Assembly: GCA_965230335.1 (NCBI GenBank)
Contig: CBDDKS010000006.1
Location: 1,178,001-1,242,000 of the forward strand
Length of the DNA stretch: 64,000 nucleotides
From: CBDDKS01 sp965230335
GTDB lineage: Bacteria; Pseudomonadota; Gammaproteobacteria; Enterobacterales; Kangiellaceae
Direction of reading: 5' to 3'
Below the pieces are notes generated by a model. The model was not told the origin of the DNA. It did no database searches and saw nothing but the letters and a program-made list of their open reading frames with translations. Below, piece by piece: positions 36,451 through 45,903 of this stretch; position 1 is the stretch's first letter; each line of letters begins with the position of its first letter. The position numbers were made by a program, and so were the translations under genes.

Positions 36451-38331
36451 ATGAAACTCTTCAAACAGCGCCTACTTTTATTAGGCCTGATATTTACATG
36501 CTTATGCTTAGCCTCGGTTTGGTTGTATCTTCGTACAGATCACCAGCAACAAAACCGATGGTTTAGTGAGCAGTTTAGTCTTATTCAACAAATGGCTCAC
36601 CATGGTCAGTGGAATGATATTTCAGATCGTCGACACTTTTTTGCTTTAATCACTGCCTTACCAGGTGTTGTTGCTGCTGACTTAAGTTCTGACTCAGCAC
36701 AATTAGAAACCTTTCTTTTGGAGACGCATCAGGAGTCTCAATCTCGTTCCTGGAAAATTACTGTGGGTAACGCCAATAATTCTCTTTTGTTATCTATCAA
36801 ACAACATTACCCGAAACATCTTTCTTCACTTTTCTGGCGTATTACTTTTCCCATCATCACCCTGGGATTATGCTTTCTTTGCTATTTGATTTTTTTACGC
36901 ATTACAAAACCTCTCTCACTGATGGAAAATAAAGCCAATGCTTTACTCTCACGACATTACAAAGGGCAAGATGACCATATATTAGCGAACAGTGATGTTG
37001 CCATTGTCAATAAATTAATGAATGAATACCAGCACATTAAACAGCAACAACTGGCCTTATCAAATCAGTTACGTCGCTTGTCTTTTGTTGACCCTGTTAC
37101 TGGCTTAGGCAACCGAGAATACTTTGATGCCGAGTTTGATGTACAAATAAAAAATCGGGAGGAAAAAGTTTCTGGTACCATTATTTTATTATCATTTGAA
37201 GTACTCATGGAACTCGTGCAAAAAAACAAAAACAAATTTGATGAATTCATTAAAGCCGTTGGTTCTTGGTTGCAAAATCTATCAGAAACACAAGAATTGG
37301 TATGGGTAGCACGACGAGGCACTGTTGATTTTGCCATACTCACTTTGGAAAACAGAACACAGTACATTTCTCGAATATGTCAGCAAATGATTAAAGACTT
37401 ATCTCGTGATATTTTTGATACCACACCTTATAAAAATAATTATGTCAATATTGGCGCTTCGTTTTTCACCTCTGGGGATGATCCCAGTCATGTTTTTTCT
37501 GTTGCCGATATGGCGCTGAGACATTCTCAATTTGAAGGCTATAACAAGTTTCATTTATATACAGCAGACAACATTGATCCCAGTGTTGTCAAAGGTGGCG
37601 TACATTGGCGTAATTTTTTACAAAAAATATTAGACAAACGCGCTGTCACTTTATTTTATCAACCTCAAATTCGTAACTTTAAAGATGAATCCAAACATTT
37701 TGAGGTATTGGCAAGAATACAGGATCAAGACAAAGACAGTTATATGCCAGGTTCCGTTTTTTTACCCATGGCCAACCGTTGCGGACTGGTAGCCGAGTTT
37801 GATCGCCTCATTATTGATTTGGCCTTAAAAGAAATGATACTGTCTGAAGAAATGCAAAAAGTGCATTTAAATATCAATGTTTTCCCCGAAAGCCTATTGG
37901 ATAAAAATTTTGTTGAATGGTTAATTCAACGTATCCATCAACACACCTCTCTGGCACAACGTATTACTTTTGAAGTCAATGAATTTGCTGTCAGTCGACA
38001 TTTGGCACAACTCAAAAAACCTATGTTTGCCATTGAACAGCTTGGTTGTACCTGGTGCATTGAGCATGTTGGCAGTCCTAATGCCGACTTGAGTTATATT
38101 ACCGAATTGCCAGTCAGTGCTCTGAAACTCAGTTATACCCTGGTCAGACACGTGGCAAAACAAGGCGGTAATGCCTTATTTATCCGTTCTATTGTCAATA
38201 CCGCCAAAAACGCAAATATGCCTGTTTGGGCTGAAGGCATAGAATCTGAGTCTGAATGGAATACACTCAAAGAAATGGGTGTCAGTGGTGCTCAAGGCTA
38301 TTGGTTAGGGCGTCCACGCAAACATATTTAA
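36451..38331 (+). CDS. CsrD-like membrane protein with degenerate GGDEF and EAL domains
   Basis: The 626-residue product has two membrane helices (about residues 8-26 and 128-150) around a periplasmic segment, then a HAMP-like linker, a GGDEF-fold and an EAL-fold domain. The GGDEF motif is replaced by RRGTVDF and EAL by FEVLAR, so neither diguanylate cyclase nor phosphodiesterase activity is expected. Layout and local sequence (FVDPVTGLGNREYFDAEF, GGVHWRNFLQKIL) resemble E. coli CsrD, which directs RNase E to CsrB/C small RNAs; LapD-type c-di-GMP receptors are the alternative. GGAG lies 10 bases before the ATG. Confidence 0.75.
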   Translation: MKLFKQRLLLLGLIFTCLCLASVWLYLRTDHQQQNRWFSEQFSLIQQMAHHGQWNDISDRRHFFALITALPGVVAADLSSDSAQLETFLLETHQESQSRSWKITVGNANNSLLLSIKQHYPKHLSSLFWRITFPIITLGLCFLCYLIFLRITKPLSLMENKANALLSRHYKGQDDHILANSDVAIVNKLMNEYQHIKQQQLALSNQLRRLSFVDPVTGLGNREYFDAEFDVQIKNREEKVSGTIILLSFEVLMELVQKNKNKFDEFIKAVGSWLQNLSETQELVWVARRGTVDFAILTLENRTQYISRICQQMIKDLSRDIFDTTPYKNNYVNIGASFFTSGDDPSHVFSVADMALRHSQFEGYNKFHLYTADNIDPSVVKGGVHWRNFLQKILDKRAVTLFYQPQIRNFKDESKHFEVLARIQDQDKDSYMPGSVFLPMANRCGLVAEFDRLIIDLALKEMILSEEMQKVHLNINVFPESLLDKNFVEWLIQRIHQHTSLAQRITFEVNEFAVSRHLAQLKKPMFAIEQLGCTWCIEHVGSPNADLSYITELPVSALKLSYTLVRHVAKQGGNALFIRSIVNTAKNANMPVWAEGIESESEWNTLKEMGVSGAQGYWLGRPRKHI

Positions 38332-38458
38332 CTAAAAAACATTAGCCAAAACCTACTCAAGCGCGGTAAAATTGGCGGTTTGGTTTTTCGGTTGTGCGTC
38401 GTCTCTCAAACAAGACCCACGCTGAACAATGTAACCTCACAATCAAATTTGAAAAAAC

Positions 38459-39760
38459 ATGGCAAAAAACGTTGTTGTATTAGGTACTCAATGGGGCGAT
38501 GAAGGTAAAGGGAAAATTGTAGACTTACTGACGGATCGCGTATCGGCAGTCGTCAGATATCAGGGCGGCCATAACGCGGGCCATACCCTGGTCATTGGTG
38601 GCGAAAAAACCGTTTTACATTTAATACCTTCCGGCATTCTCAGGCAGGATGTCACCTGTTATATTGGTAATGGTGTCGTTTTATCACCATCAGCTTTAAT
38701 CAATGAAATCAATATGCTCGAAGCCCGCCAGATTCCGGTCAGAGAGCGCCTTAAAATCAGTGCGACCTGTGCTTTAATTTTGCCCTATCATGTCGAGCTT
38801 GATAAAGCGAGAGAAAACGCAAAGACACAAAGCAAAAAAATTGGCACAACCGGACGAGGCATTGGCCCAGCTTATGAAGACAAGGTGGCTCGACGGGCAT
38901 TGCGTGTTGATGATTTGTTCAATCATGAGCGATTAAAAGAACGATTAAATGAAGTACTGGATTACCATAATTTCGTATTAACCCAATATTTCAAAACCGA
39001 TGCCATTGATTTCGAGAGCTTATTTGCACAATGCAAAGACTGGGCAAAACAACTCGAGCCTATGGTTACCGATGTTCCCGAAGCATTACATAATGCACGT
39101 ACCGATGGTCACTCCCTGCTCTTTGAAGGTGCACAAGGCACACTTCTAGATATTGATCACGGTACATTTCCCTTTGTGACCTCTTCAAATACAACGGCTG
39201 GTGGCACAGCCACAGGCAGTGGCTTTGGACCACTTTATTTGGATTATGTGCTGGGTATCACAAAAGCTTATACCACACGTGTTGGTGGCGGGCCTTTTCC
39301 AACAGAATTGACGGATGACATAGGGCAACGCCTTGGTGAAAGAGGCCATGAATTCGGCGCAACCACAGGACGTCCCCGACGCTGCGGTTGGCTGGATGCC
39401 GTTGCCTTACGTCGAGCCGTGCAAATCAATAGTATTTCTGGACTTTGTTTAACAAAACTGGATGTTCTGGATGGTTTAAAGTCCGTTAAAATCTGTACCA
39501 GTTATAAGTGCCCCAATCAGGGTAATTTATCTGTGGTACCTGTCAGTGCTGATGATCTCGCTACCATGATACCCAATTATATCGAAATGCCAGGTTGGGA
39601 AGAGTCAACACTCGGAGCGACTTCTCTGGAACAATTACCACCAGCGGCGAAAGCCTTTATCAATAAAATCGAACAAGTGGTAGGTGTTCCTGTTCATATT
39701 ATTTCAACAGGCCCGGATAGAAACGAAACCATTATTCTTAAAGATCCTTTTGAGACATAA
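38459..39760 (+). CDS. purA: adenylosuccinate synthetase
   Basis: GTP-dependent ligation of IMP and aspartate, first step of AMP synthesis. The 433-residue product has the GTP loop VVLGTQWGDEGKGKIVDLL with catalytic Asp13-type residue, GGHNAGHTLVIGG, TTGRGIGPAYEDK, FEGAQGTLLDIDHGTFPFVTSSNTTAGG and the C-terminal STGPDRNETI. Length matches the family (432 in E. coli). Its last 23 bases overlap a hypothetical gene on the opposite strand. Confidence 0.97.
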   Translation: MAKNVVVLGTQWGDEGKGKIVDLLTDRVSAVVRYQGGHNAGHTLVIGGEKTVLHLIPSGILRQDVTCYIGNGVVLSPSALINEINMLEARQIPVRERLKISATCALILPYHVELDKARENAKTQSKKIGTTGRGIGPAYEDKVARRALRVDDLFNHERLKERLNEVLDYHNFVLTQYFKTDAIDFESLFAQCKDWAKQLEPMVTDVPEALHNARTDGHSLLFEGAQGTLLDIDHGTFPFVTSSNTTAGGTATGSGFGPLYLDYVLGITKAYTTRVGGGPFPTELTDDIGQRLGERGHEFGATTGRPRRCGWLDAVALRRAVQINSISGLCLTKLDVLDGLKSVKICTSYKCPNQGNLSVVPVSADDLATMIPNYIEMPGWEESTLGATSLEQLPPAAKAFINKIEQVVGVPVHIISTGPDRNETIILKDPFET

Positions 39761-40190
39761 CGTCATTTTGAATGGCTAATATCATTACTTCAGCAAGCCA
39801 ACGAGCTGCTTTACCACTTCTGGGTTGTATCGCATGGTCAGCTGTATGAAAGTAAGTAGTATTATTGAATTCCACCATACAATACCAAATGCCTCCTTTG
39901 CCCAAAGGCCCTTCTAAATGTTCTGCATGAGCATAAATATTTCCTAAATTTAAGATGCAGTCACCTTCTAAGTCCCTCTTCCACTGCAGAATTGATTTAC
40001 ATTGTAAGTTAACCCCAGTTTTGTGAAGCTTACCTACAATATCAGCAAACCATTGCGCACTTGACTCACTATGAAATTTAATGGAAACCCATGAGTCATC
40101 AAAAATTGTTTTTCCTCCATCATTCACAATACACGTCCATAACCCAGTAAGTTTTTCATGTCTTTTAATTGGATGGATTATTATATTCAT
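39738..40190 (-). CDS. hypothetical protein convergent with purA
   Basis: The 150-residue product is not recognised. It lacks a signal peptide and membrane segments and is rich in Trp, His and Cys. Repeated WxxxI segments and GGIWYCMVEFNNTTYFHTADHA suggest a compact beta-rich soluble domain. Its C-terminal codons overlap the end of purA on the other strand, so insertion next to purA may have supplied the stop. With its neighbours it marks the start of a gene-poor, AT-rich accessory region. Confidence 0.5.
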   Translation of the reverse strand: MNIIIHPIKRHEKLTGLWTCIVNDGGKTIFDDSWVSIKFHSESSAQWFADIVGKLHKTGVNLQCKSILQWKRDLEGDCILNLGNIYAHAEHLEGPLGKGGIWYCMVEFNNTTYFHTADHAIQPRSGKAARWLAEVMILAIQNDVMSQKDL

Positions 40191-40248
40191 TTAATACTCT
40201 GATAAATACTTAGTAGAACGCTTTCGTTTGTCTGTTTTTATTAAGTAT

Positions 40249-40563
40249 TTATTGTTCATACTTTCGTAGCTTTCGATAAGCCCAGTAGCCAGCAATAACA
40301 TGGAACCCCACATACAACATAACGATAGAGGAGTTATATCTTGAACGTACCTTTTCAAAAAAATAAAACCAAAGCCGAAGACCATTCCAAAAAAATATTA
40401 ACAGTGCAATAGTGACTACTACCGCCAAAAATTTTATTGAAAGATGATTGTCTTCAACAATCCCAACTTCCGTTAAAAAGTTTACTATCATACCCAATGT
40501 AAGCATTAAAACAGCACAAAGTACTCCAATTTTGTATAACTTATCAATTTTCTTCAATTTCAT
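40249..40563 (-). CDS. small membrane protein, three predicted helices
   Basis: The 104-residue product has hydrophobic segments at about residues 12-32, 43-66 and 82-96, separated by short polar turns, with a basic C-terminus (RKLRKYEQ). No family recognised. An overlapping frame at 40191-40385 is less membrane-like and is rejected. The upstream flank carries a three-unit 7-bp tandem repeat. Confidence 0.45.
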   Translation of the reverse strand: MKLKKIDKLYKIGVLCAVLMLTLGMIVNFLTEVGIVEDNHLSIKFLAVVVTIALLIFFWNGLRLWFYFFEKVRSRYNSSIVMLYVGFHVIAGYWAYRKLRKYEQ

Positions 40564-40569
40564 AATTTA

Positions 40570-40590
40570 TACTTTATACTTTATACTTTT
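40570..40590. repeat. 7-bp tandem repeat (TACTTTA x3) before a small membrane gene
   Basis: Two perfect units and a third with one change lie 7 to 27 bases upstream of the ATG at 40563 (minus strand). On that strand they provide overlapping TATAAA-like boxes. Short tandem repeats in promoters can vary in number and switch expression. The rest of 40591-40773 is AT-rich with no clear feature. Confidence 0.45.
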
Positions 40591-40773
40591 ATTTGTTAAT
40601 TCAATCTTCAAAAATAAAATACTTGATATTAATATAATGCCTTAAAGCAATAGTATCTACCATGCTCATCTCACATAAATACCGTCTTAACTATTGACTA
40701 ATCAACATCATACAGGAATTGATTATATTTTCAATTAATTACCTAAAACCTACAAATGGTTTTACAGGATTAG

Positions 40774-40968
40774 CTAAGAAAGATCAGTAGCTTCTAATCT
40801 TGTAAACTGAATAGTTCCTAGTGATTTTATTAGATAATCATACTTCTTTTTATCATAATAAGGGGTATTGTCTTTCATTATTTTAATTTCCTGTAAAAAT
40901 TCCTTTTTTGTTATCTCCGTCACTTGATAACAAGCTATTTGACTCATACTTTTTTGGTAGAAAAACAT
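40774..40968 (-). CDS. small hypothetical protein
   Basis: The 64-residue product is not recognised: soluble, Lys/Tyr-rich in the middle (KDNTPYYDKKKYDYLIKSL). The ATG at 40968 has an AGGAG ribosome site 5 bases upstream, the main evidence that it is a real gene; an ATG at 40971 is too close to that site. Confidence 0.45.
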   Translation of the reverse strand: MFFYQKSMSQIACYQVTEITKKEFLQEIKIMKDNTPYYDKKKYDYLIKSLGTIQFTRLEATDLS

Positions 40969-41168
40969 CATGTCTCCTAATTTGATTTCCTTTTAATAGC
41001 ATCTTATCTGAAGTATCAATAGACGTGTATCAGCTATTTATGATAATGTTTGTAAGACATTCGCTATGATTTATATCAGAAATAGGATAAAATAATGGAG
41101 ATTCCACTTTATTTTATAGTCAATAGTAAACTGTATTTTCAAAAAATAATACATGGAGAAATTTTAAA

Positions 41169-42191
41169 ATGTTTTTCACATCCCCTCATAATAAAGCATT
41201 TAGTGCATTGCTGGAGGATATTAGTTTAAAGGTAAAAATAGCCAAAACAGAAACAGAACTTATAGAGGCCATACAATTAGCGGAAAAATTTAATGGCCCA
41301 TTAGAGTATGATAACAAAAATCTTATTATTTTATTAATCTCTTTATCTGTTATCCTGATGGTTCTATTAGGTAATTTTTTTATCTTCAATAAAAGTCCAT
41401 TAAGCGTAGAACAGATTTTCATTTGTGCTGGTTTATTGATTAGTATAATCAGCTTATGTAGTTATCTATTTATTAAAAAACAAAAAATAGAAAAACTCTC
41501 TGATTTAATTTATACAAAGGATACATTTTTTGATAATCAATTAAAATCTATCTATGTAGACAAAAAACATCATGCCTCTGCTTTACAAGCACAATTCCTA
41601 GAGTTCGATAGAGGCAATCATTCCAGAGAAATTCGTCAACTTGTTGAAGGAACATATAAAGGAAAGGAACATACTTTTACTTATTATTTTTATCATTTTC
41701 ATTATGTGGATAAAGTAACGACAACAACGACGGTTAAAGGAAGAGCACAAAGCAGTACGAGTTATCATCGTTATGATCGTTATGGTATTTATTTGCCCTT
41801 TGGTTTTTATAGAAATATTATTATTAAAAATTTTAAATTAAAGGGTGTCAGAGGCATTCAATATAAGCCTGCCTCTTATTTATTTAATAAGCACTATAGT
41901 GTTTTTTCTCAATCAGAAATAGACGCTGCCAAATTTCTTAAACCAGCAGTTGTTATAGCTTTTGAGGAATTATTGGGTGTTCTAAAAAGTATTAATTTTG
42001 AAGTTAATGCGCTTGGTCATATTTGCCTATCTTTCTCAGATCATGATATGTTAAAAGTTAATAGAAAATTTGGCCTTAAAAAAGCGTCTTTATTTATTAG
42101 AGAAATCAAACGTTTTAATCATTTTTTGAAACTAAAGAAAACACTTGTGTTTTTACATTTTTTAATGAAACAATCTGACAGTAATTTTTAA
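41169..42191 (+). CDS. DUF3137-like membrane protein next to LemA
   Basis: The 340-residue product has a helical N-terminus with a Glu-rich segment, two adjacent membrane helices (about 56-75 and 84-103), and a cytoplasmic domain containing HTFTYYFYHFHYVDKVTTTTTVKGRAQSSTSYHRYDRYGIYLPF. This resembles DUF3137 proteins, which regularly sit beside lemA. GGAG lies 11 bases before the ATG. First of a three-gene operon, followed by lemA after 12 bases. Function unknown; LemA-linked systems are thought to act at the envelope. Confidence 0.65.
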   Translation: MFFTSPHNKAFSALLEDISLKVKIAKTETELIEAIQLAEKFNGPLEYDNKNLIILLISLSVILMVLLGNFFIFNKSPLSVEQIFICAGLLISIISLCSYLFIKKQKIEKLSDLIYTKDTFFDNQLKSIYVDKKHHASALQAQFLEFDRGNHSREIRQLVEGTYKGKEHTFTYYFYHFHYVDKVTTTTTVKGRAQSSTSYHRYDRYGIYLPFGFYRNIIIKNFKLKGVRGIQYKPASYLFNKHYSVFSQSEIDAAKFLKPAVVIAFEELLGVLKSINFEVNALGHICLSFSDHDMLKVNRKFGLKKASLFIREIKRFNHFLKLKKTLVFLHFLMKQSDSNF

Positions 42192-42203
42192 GAGGTATTA
42201 TTT

Positions 42204-42776
42204 ATGAGTGCAACTATTATTTTATTAGGCGTTATCGCTTTTTTAATCATATTCATTATCTTGATTTACAATGGTATTATTAGCAGAATGAATGCTGTAG
42301 AACGTGGGTGGGCTAATGTAATTACTCAAGAAAGACAAAAAAATAAAATTATTCCTCATTTAGAACAAATTGTAGAGCAATATAAACTGCATGAGTCATC
42401 TGTTTTAACTAAAATTACTGAATTACGTTCCGCCTTACAAGAAATCTCATCTAATAAAATAGATGTGGATTCTCTCTCAAAAATAGAACATAAGACCACC
42501 GAATTATTGAGAGGATTTAATTTATCTGTCGAAGATTATCCTGATTTAAAAGCTTCAGAGACCTATTTAAAATTGATGAAAGAAATTTCTGAACAACAGG
42601 AAAATATAGGCGCTGCCATTCGAATCTTTAATCAAAATGTTGAAATATTTAATAATGGTATCGAAATATTTCCGAATTCTATCGTCAATAGCCTATTTAC
42701 TAAAAAAGAAAAAATAAACACCTTTACAGATTTACAAGCATCTGGTGGGTTTGATTATTCACCTAATATTTCATAA
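42204..42776 (+). CDS. LemA family protein
   Basis: The 190-residue product has the LemA layout: an N-terminal membrane helix (IILLGVIAFLIIFIILIYNGII), immediately followed by the family hallmark NAVERGWANVITQERQKNKIIPHLEQIV, then a four-helix bundle with YLKLMKEISEQQENIGAAIRIFNQNVEIFN. Ribosome site AGAGG present. Members are membrane-anchored scaffolding-like proteins of uncertain role, here between a DUF3137-like protein and a small membrane protein. Confidence 0.85.
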   Translation: MSATIILLGVIAFLIIFIILIYNGIISRMNAVERGWANVITQERQKNKIIPHLEQIVEQYKLHESSVLTKITELRSALQEISSNKIDVDSLSKIEHKTTELLRGFNLSVEDYPDLKASETYLKLMKEISEQQENIGAAIRIFNQNVEIFNNGIEIFPNSIVNSLFTKKEKINTFTDLQASGGFDYSPNIS

Positions 42777-42798
42777 AGACACTTTAAGGAAATATACC

Positions 42799-43224
42799 AT
42801 GACACACGTTTTAGGGCATGAGTGGTCCATTTTACAAAATCAATTTGACAGTTATGAAAAATACTCCCTTTTAATAAAACTATTTAGTTTTAGTATATTT
42901 TCCATCGATCTTTTTTTTAATAATTTATATAACCTGATTCTTTTTTTACTCATTGCTTTTATTTGGCTCCAGGATGCCATTTGGAAAACCTTTCAACATC
43001 GTATTGAGGTGAGGTTATTACGTATTGAAAAGTTGATATCACAGTTTTCGAATGAAATGGATACTCAAGCATATCAATTTAATACCGATTATGCACTTCA
43101 ACGTCCAAACTTCATAAAGTTACTCAAAGAATATATCGTGCAAGCGATTAGACCTACGGTTGCTTTTCCCCATGCGGTATTATTATGTGTCATCCTGTGG
43201 CAAAATAAAGCTATTTTTTTCTAA
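42799..43224 (+). CDS. hypothetical membrane protein of the lemA operon
   Basis: The 141-residue product has a hydrophobic region near residues 27-57 (FSFSIFSIDLFFNNLYNLILFLLIAFIWL) and a second C-terminal one (FPHAVLLCVILW), with an intervening polar stretch likely in the cytoplasm. No family recognised. The ATG at 42799 has AAGGA 8 bases upstream; a GTG at 42745 lies inside lemA and was not chosen. Third gene of the operon; a strong hairpin follows. Confidence 0.55.
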   Translation: MTHVLGHEWSILQNQFDSYEKYSLLIKLFSFSIFSIDLFFNNLYNLILFLLIAFIWLQDAIWKTFQHRIEVRLLRIEKLISQFSNEMDTQAYQFNTDYALQRPNFIKLLKEYIVQAIRPTVAFPHAVLLCVILWQNKAIFF

Positions 43225-43297
43225 ACAGAAAAAACAAATACAGTCGATAACACAATTATCAATGATTCAAAAATAGAACTGATTGGAACATTTTGTA

Positions 43298-43332
43298 CTC
43301 TCACTCTTTTAAGAATGAATAAAGAGTGAGAG
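43298..43332. terminator. 12-bp stem hairpin between convergent genes
   Basis: CTCTCACTCTTT and its exact complement AAAGAGTGAGAG surround an 11-base loop, between the lemA operon and the convergent lipoprotein gene. Likely a bidirectional terminator, though a U-tract is weak. Confidence 0.6.
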
Positions 43333-43365
43333 AATGAAGGTAAGATATTTTATTACTTCAAGATA

Positions 43366-43935
43366 TTACTGCTTTAACGCATTATATAAATCTTCTCCAC
43401 CAATACGCTTCTTGTAACCTTTATAGAAAAATTGATAGCTCAATTTCCCCTGAGTGTCTATGACCATAACACCAGGATAAGGAATACCATACACACTGTC
43501 CCCTTTTTTGTATTCCCTATTTAAGACATTGAGCCTTTTAAAGGTTTGATAATTTTGATCAGATAGTAAAGGGAAAGATATCTCTTTATCTTCCATAAAC
43601 TCTTTTAAGACTTCAACTCTATCATAAGAAATAGCCGCCATGTTATAACCTAATGCGGTAATTTTGTCGTGCCAATCATTCATATCAATAAGTTCCCTTT
43701 GACAAAAGGGACACCAATCAGCTGAGCGAAATAAAATTAATGCTAACCCTTTATTACCAGAAAGCTCTTTGATGGTTTTACTTTTCCCATCAATACCTAC
43801 CGCTTTTATTTCAGGTACCTGACTTTGTACTTGAAGCCCAACTTCAGCAAAAAGAAGTTCCTTTTTTGACTGTGTTGCACAACCACTCAACAATATAGTA
43901 AAACTGGATAAGATAATCAGTAGTCGAAAAAGCAT
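43366..43935 (-). CDS. thioredoxin-fold/AhpC-TSA lipoprotein
   Basis: The 189-residue product begins with a lipoprotein signal (LLIILSSFTILLSGC) and continues as a peroxiredoxin/thioredoxin-like domain with the redox motif SADWCPFCQREL. It also has AAISYDRVEVLKEFMEDKEISFPLLSD and a cis-Pro-type segment GIPYPGVMVIDTQG. It is likely a periplasm-facing thiol reductase or peroxidase; no partner gene is near. The ATG at 43935 follows a G-rich ribosome site; a TTG four codons earlier overlaps that site. Confidence 0.75.
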   Translation of the reverse strand: MLFRLLIILSSFTILLSGCATQSKKELLFAEVGLQVQSQVPEIKAVGIDGKSKTIKELSGNKGLALILFRSADWCPFCQRELIDMNDWHDKITALGYNMAAISYDRVEVLKEFMEDKEISFPLLSDQNYQTFKRLNVLNREYKKGDSVYGIPYPGVMVIDTQGKLSYQFFYKGYKKRIGGEDLYNALKQ

Positions 43936-44181
43936 ATGCGCCCCCAATTATTTAGTATTAAATACGTATCATCAAACGGGTATTTAAACCTATCATATTA
44001 CATGATTTGATGTAATTTTATATATTATACTTTTTTAAGATAAGAATATACTTGTTTTTAATATTTTCGTTGAAAAAAAGTAAACGTCTCTTTAAACTAC
44101 AAGCAGAAAACAAAAGTAATTTTTTCTGAAAAAGCATATAAAAAGCACTTTAACCCATAAAAATGAGAAGAGACTAGTCAT

Positions 44182-44688
44182 ATGGATTTATCCAAACTAC
44201 CCAAACCTATCATCTATGCTTTATCTATTATTATTGTTGTTTTAGGTCTTGCATTAGCTTTTCGTATCTTTCAAGGTTCTGGTATTAGTATCGCCACACC
44301 GATAGGTGATTTAATTATTCCTGCTGGAGATGAACAAATCACAATGAATGAGTTTATTAAAAACTCAAAAGATGTACTGGCTCTGGCCAATAATAAAATA
44401 GATAAACAAACCGAAATAATCCATAACCTAAAAAGTGAATTGAATCGCTCTCAAAAAGAAGTGAAAAAGTTAACCCAATTAACAGAAAAACTTAATAATG
44501 CACGCAATAATCAGGAAAAACAAATCGCCTCAAGAGAACTTACAGCAACCATTCAAGCAATAAAATCTATTCCATTAAAACCTATCCCTGTTCCATCCAA
44601 TACCACTATCAATAATTCTATCAAAAACCAAATACACCTTTACGATAAAATTGAATTATCCCAAAAGGTACGTGTTGATAAAAAATAA
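44182..44688 (+). CDS. hypothetical membrane-anchored coiled-coil protein
   Basis: The 168-residue product has a single N-terminal membrane helix (IIYALSIIIVVLGLALAFRIF), a short Gly-rich segment and a coiled coil at about residues 70-110 (KQTEIIHNLKSELNRSQKEVKKLTQLTEKLNNARNN), then a Pro-rich and polar tail. No known family. It stands alone between divergent and convergent neighbours, with about 230 AT-rich bases upstream. Confidence 0.5.
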   Translation: MDLSKLPKPIIYALSIIIVVLGLALAFRIFQGSGISIATPIGDLIIPAGDEQITMNEFIKNSKDVLALANNKIDKQTEIIHNLKSELNRSQKEVKKLTQLTEKLNNARNNQEKQIASRELTATIQAIKSIPLKPIPVPSNTTINNSIKNQIHLYDKIELSQKVRVDKK

Positions 44689-44757
44689 AGTCCATTTTTT
44701 AAAAAGAATACCATTTATTATACAAGTACATTCTATTTCACCATACCCATAACCATT

Positions 44758-45903
44758 TTACCCTCTGCGTAACGTATTCTTAGTTTTTTGTTCATACTTT
44801 CCTCCTTCAGGTTTAAGTAAAAGTAAGTTAAGTTCATTATCAGTGCCAATACGCATGGGTAAATTAAAGGTTCCCACACCGGGTGAGACAAAGACAGGCA
44901 TACCACTATGATTATAAACCCCACTGAGATATTCAAAGAATAATTTTGATACTATCGTTACAGGAAATACCTGACCACCAGCATGCGTATGTCCAGCGAC
45001 ATAAAGGGCGCCACCTGCTTGTTGAACATACTCCGCACCAACTGGACTGTGATGCATCACCAGCAAAGGTTTATTTTTTGGTAATGATAATTGGGTAAGC
45101 ATACTTTGGATAGTTTCTGTTTCGGTAGAGGCATGCATATCAAATCCATTGTTATCTGCTTTCATGTAATTCAATCCCAAAATTGATATGCCATGTGTTT
45201 CAATAACATCATCTACCAAAATATTGATATTATTTTTTCTAAGAATTTTAAGTAAACGATCGGTATCGATATAGAGATCATGATTACCTAAAATGAAATA
45301 GGAAGGTGCATTAAGATGTGCCAATGATGCAAAATTCTTTTCTTCCAGAATTGCGTTGCTGTCGGCCAGATCACCAGGAATCAAAATAATATCGGCTTGC
45401 ATAGCATTCGTAGCTTCCACCACCTGTTCCATATAAGCTTTACCACGATGCCCTCCCAATTGCACATCGGCCATGACTGCAACACGTAATGGTTTTTCTA
45501 AGCCGGTTATTTCAATCACCTGCTCTGTCGTATGAAATTGATAAGCATTCCAGATACCATACGTCGATACACTACTCGCCAAAATCAATACTGTTGCCAA
45601 TACTTTTTTACCAGGAACCTTAATAAAATATTTAACCACTTCATATATCAATAACAATAAAAACACGTAGAACAAAAATCCAACCAAAGCCATTAATATT
45701 AAATAAGCCAGATCAATCCATTGAGAAGAAAAAGTACTGACCAATCCTATAGTACTCGTGGTAGCGATCAGCAATAATGCATTGCCTGCATAGATCCAGA
45801 AACGGCGTTGTATACCCAGTAAATCACAGACTCTTTTAGGCAAATAGTAAAACATACCTATAAAAAGAAATAATATAACAGCAATGGTAGCAGTCAGTTT
45901 CAT
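44758..45903 (-). CDS. membrane-anchored calcineurin-like metallophosphoesterase
   Basis: The 381-residue product has four or five N-terminal membrane helices (residues 1-120) and a C-terminal phosphoesterase domain with the metal motifs MADVQLG, PGDLADSN, LGNHDLY, MHHSPVGAE and AGHTHAGGQ, as in the YkuE family. Substrate unknown; relatives act on envelope lipids or nucleotides such as UDP-diacylglucosamine. It lies 54 bases downstream of a TetR regulator in the same direction and is the likely target of that regulator. Confidence 0.82.
   Translation of the reverse strand: MKLTATIAVILFLFIGMFYYLPKRVCDLLGIQRRFWIYAGNALLLIATTSTIGLVSTFSSQWIDLAYLILMALVGFLFYVFLLLLIYEVVKYFIKVPGKKVLATVLILASSVSTYGIWNAYQFHTTEQVIEITGLEKPLRVAVMADVQLGGHRGKAYMEQVVEATNAMQADIILIPGDLADSNAILEEKNFASLAHLNAPSYFILGNHDLYIDTDRLLKILRKNNINILVDDVIETHGISILGLNYMKADNNGFDMHASTETETIQSMLTQLSLPKNKPLLVMHHSPVGAEYVQQAGGALYVAGHTHAGGQVFPVTIVSKLFFEYLSGVYNHSGMPVFVSPGVGTFNLPMRIGTDNELNLLLLKPEGGKYEQKTKNTLRRG

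Noticed and set aside
40191..40385. 64-codon frame overlapping the small membrane protein gene
   Set aside because: Overlaps a frame with clearer membrane helices and a better start at 40563.
44733..44936. 67-codon frame overlapping the end of the metallophosphoesterase
   Set aside because: Lies within the conserved C-terminus of that protein in another frame.
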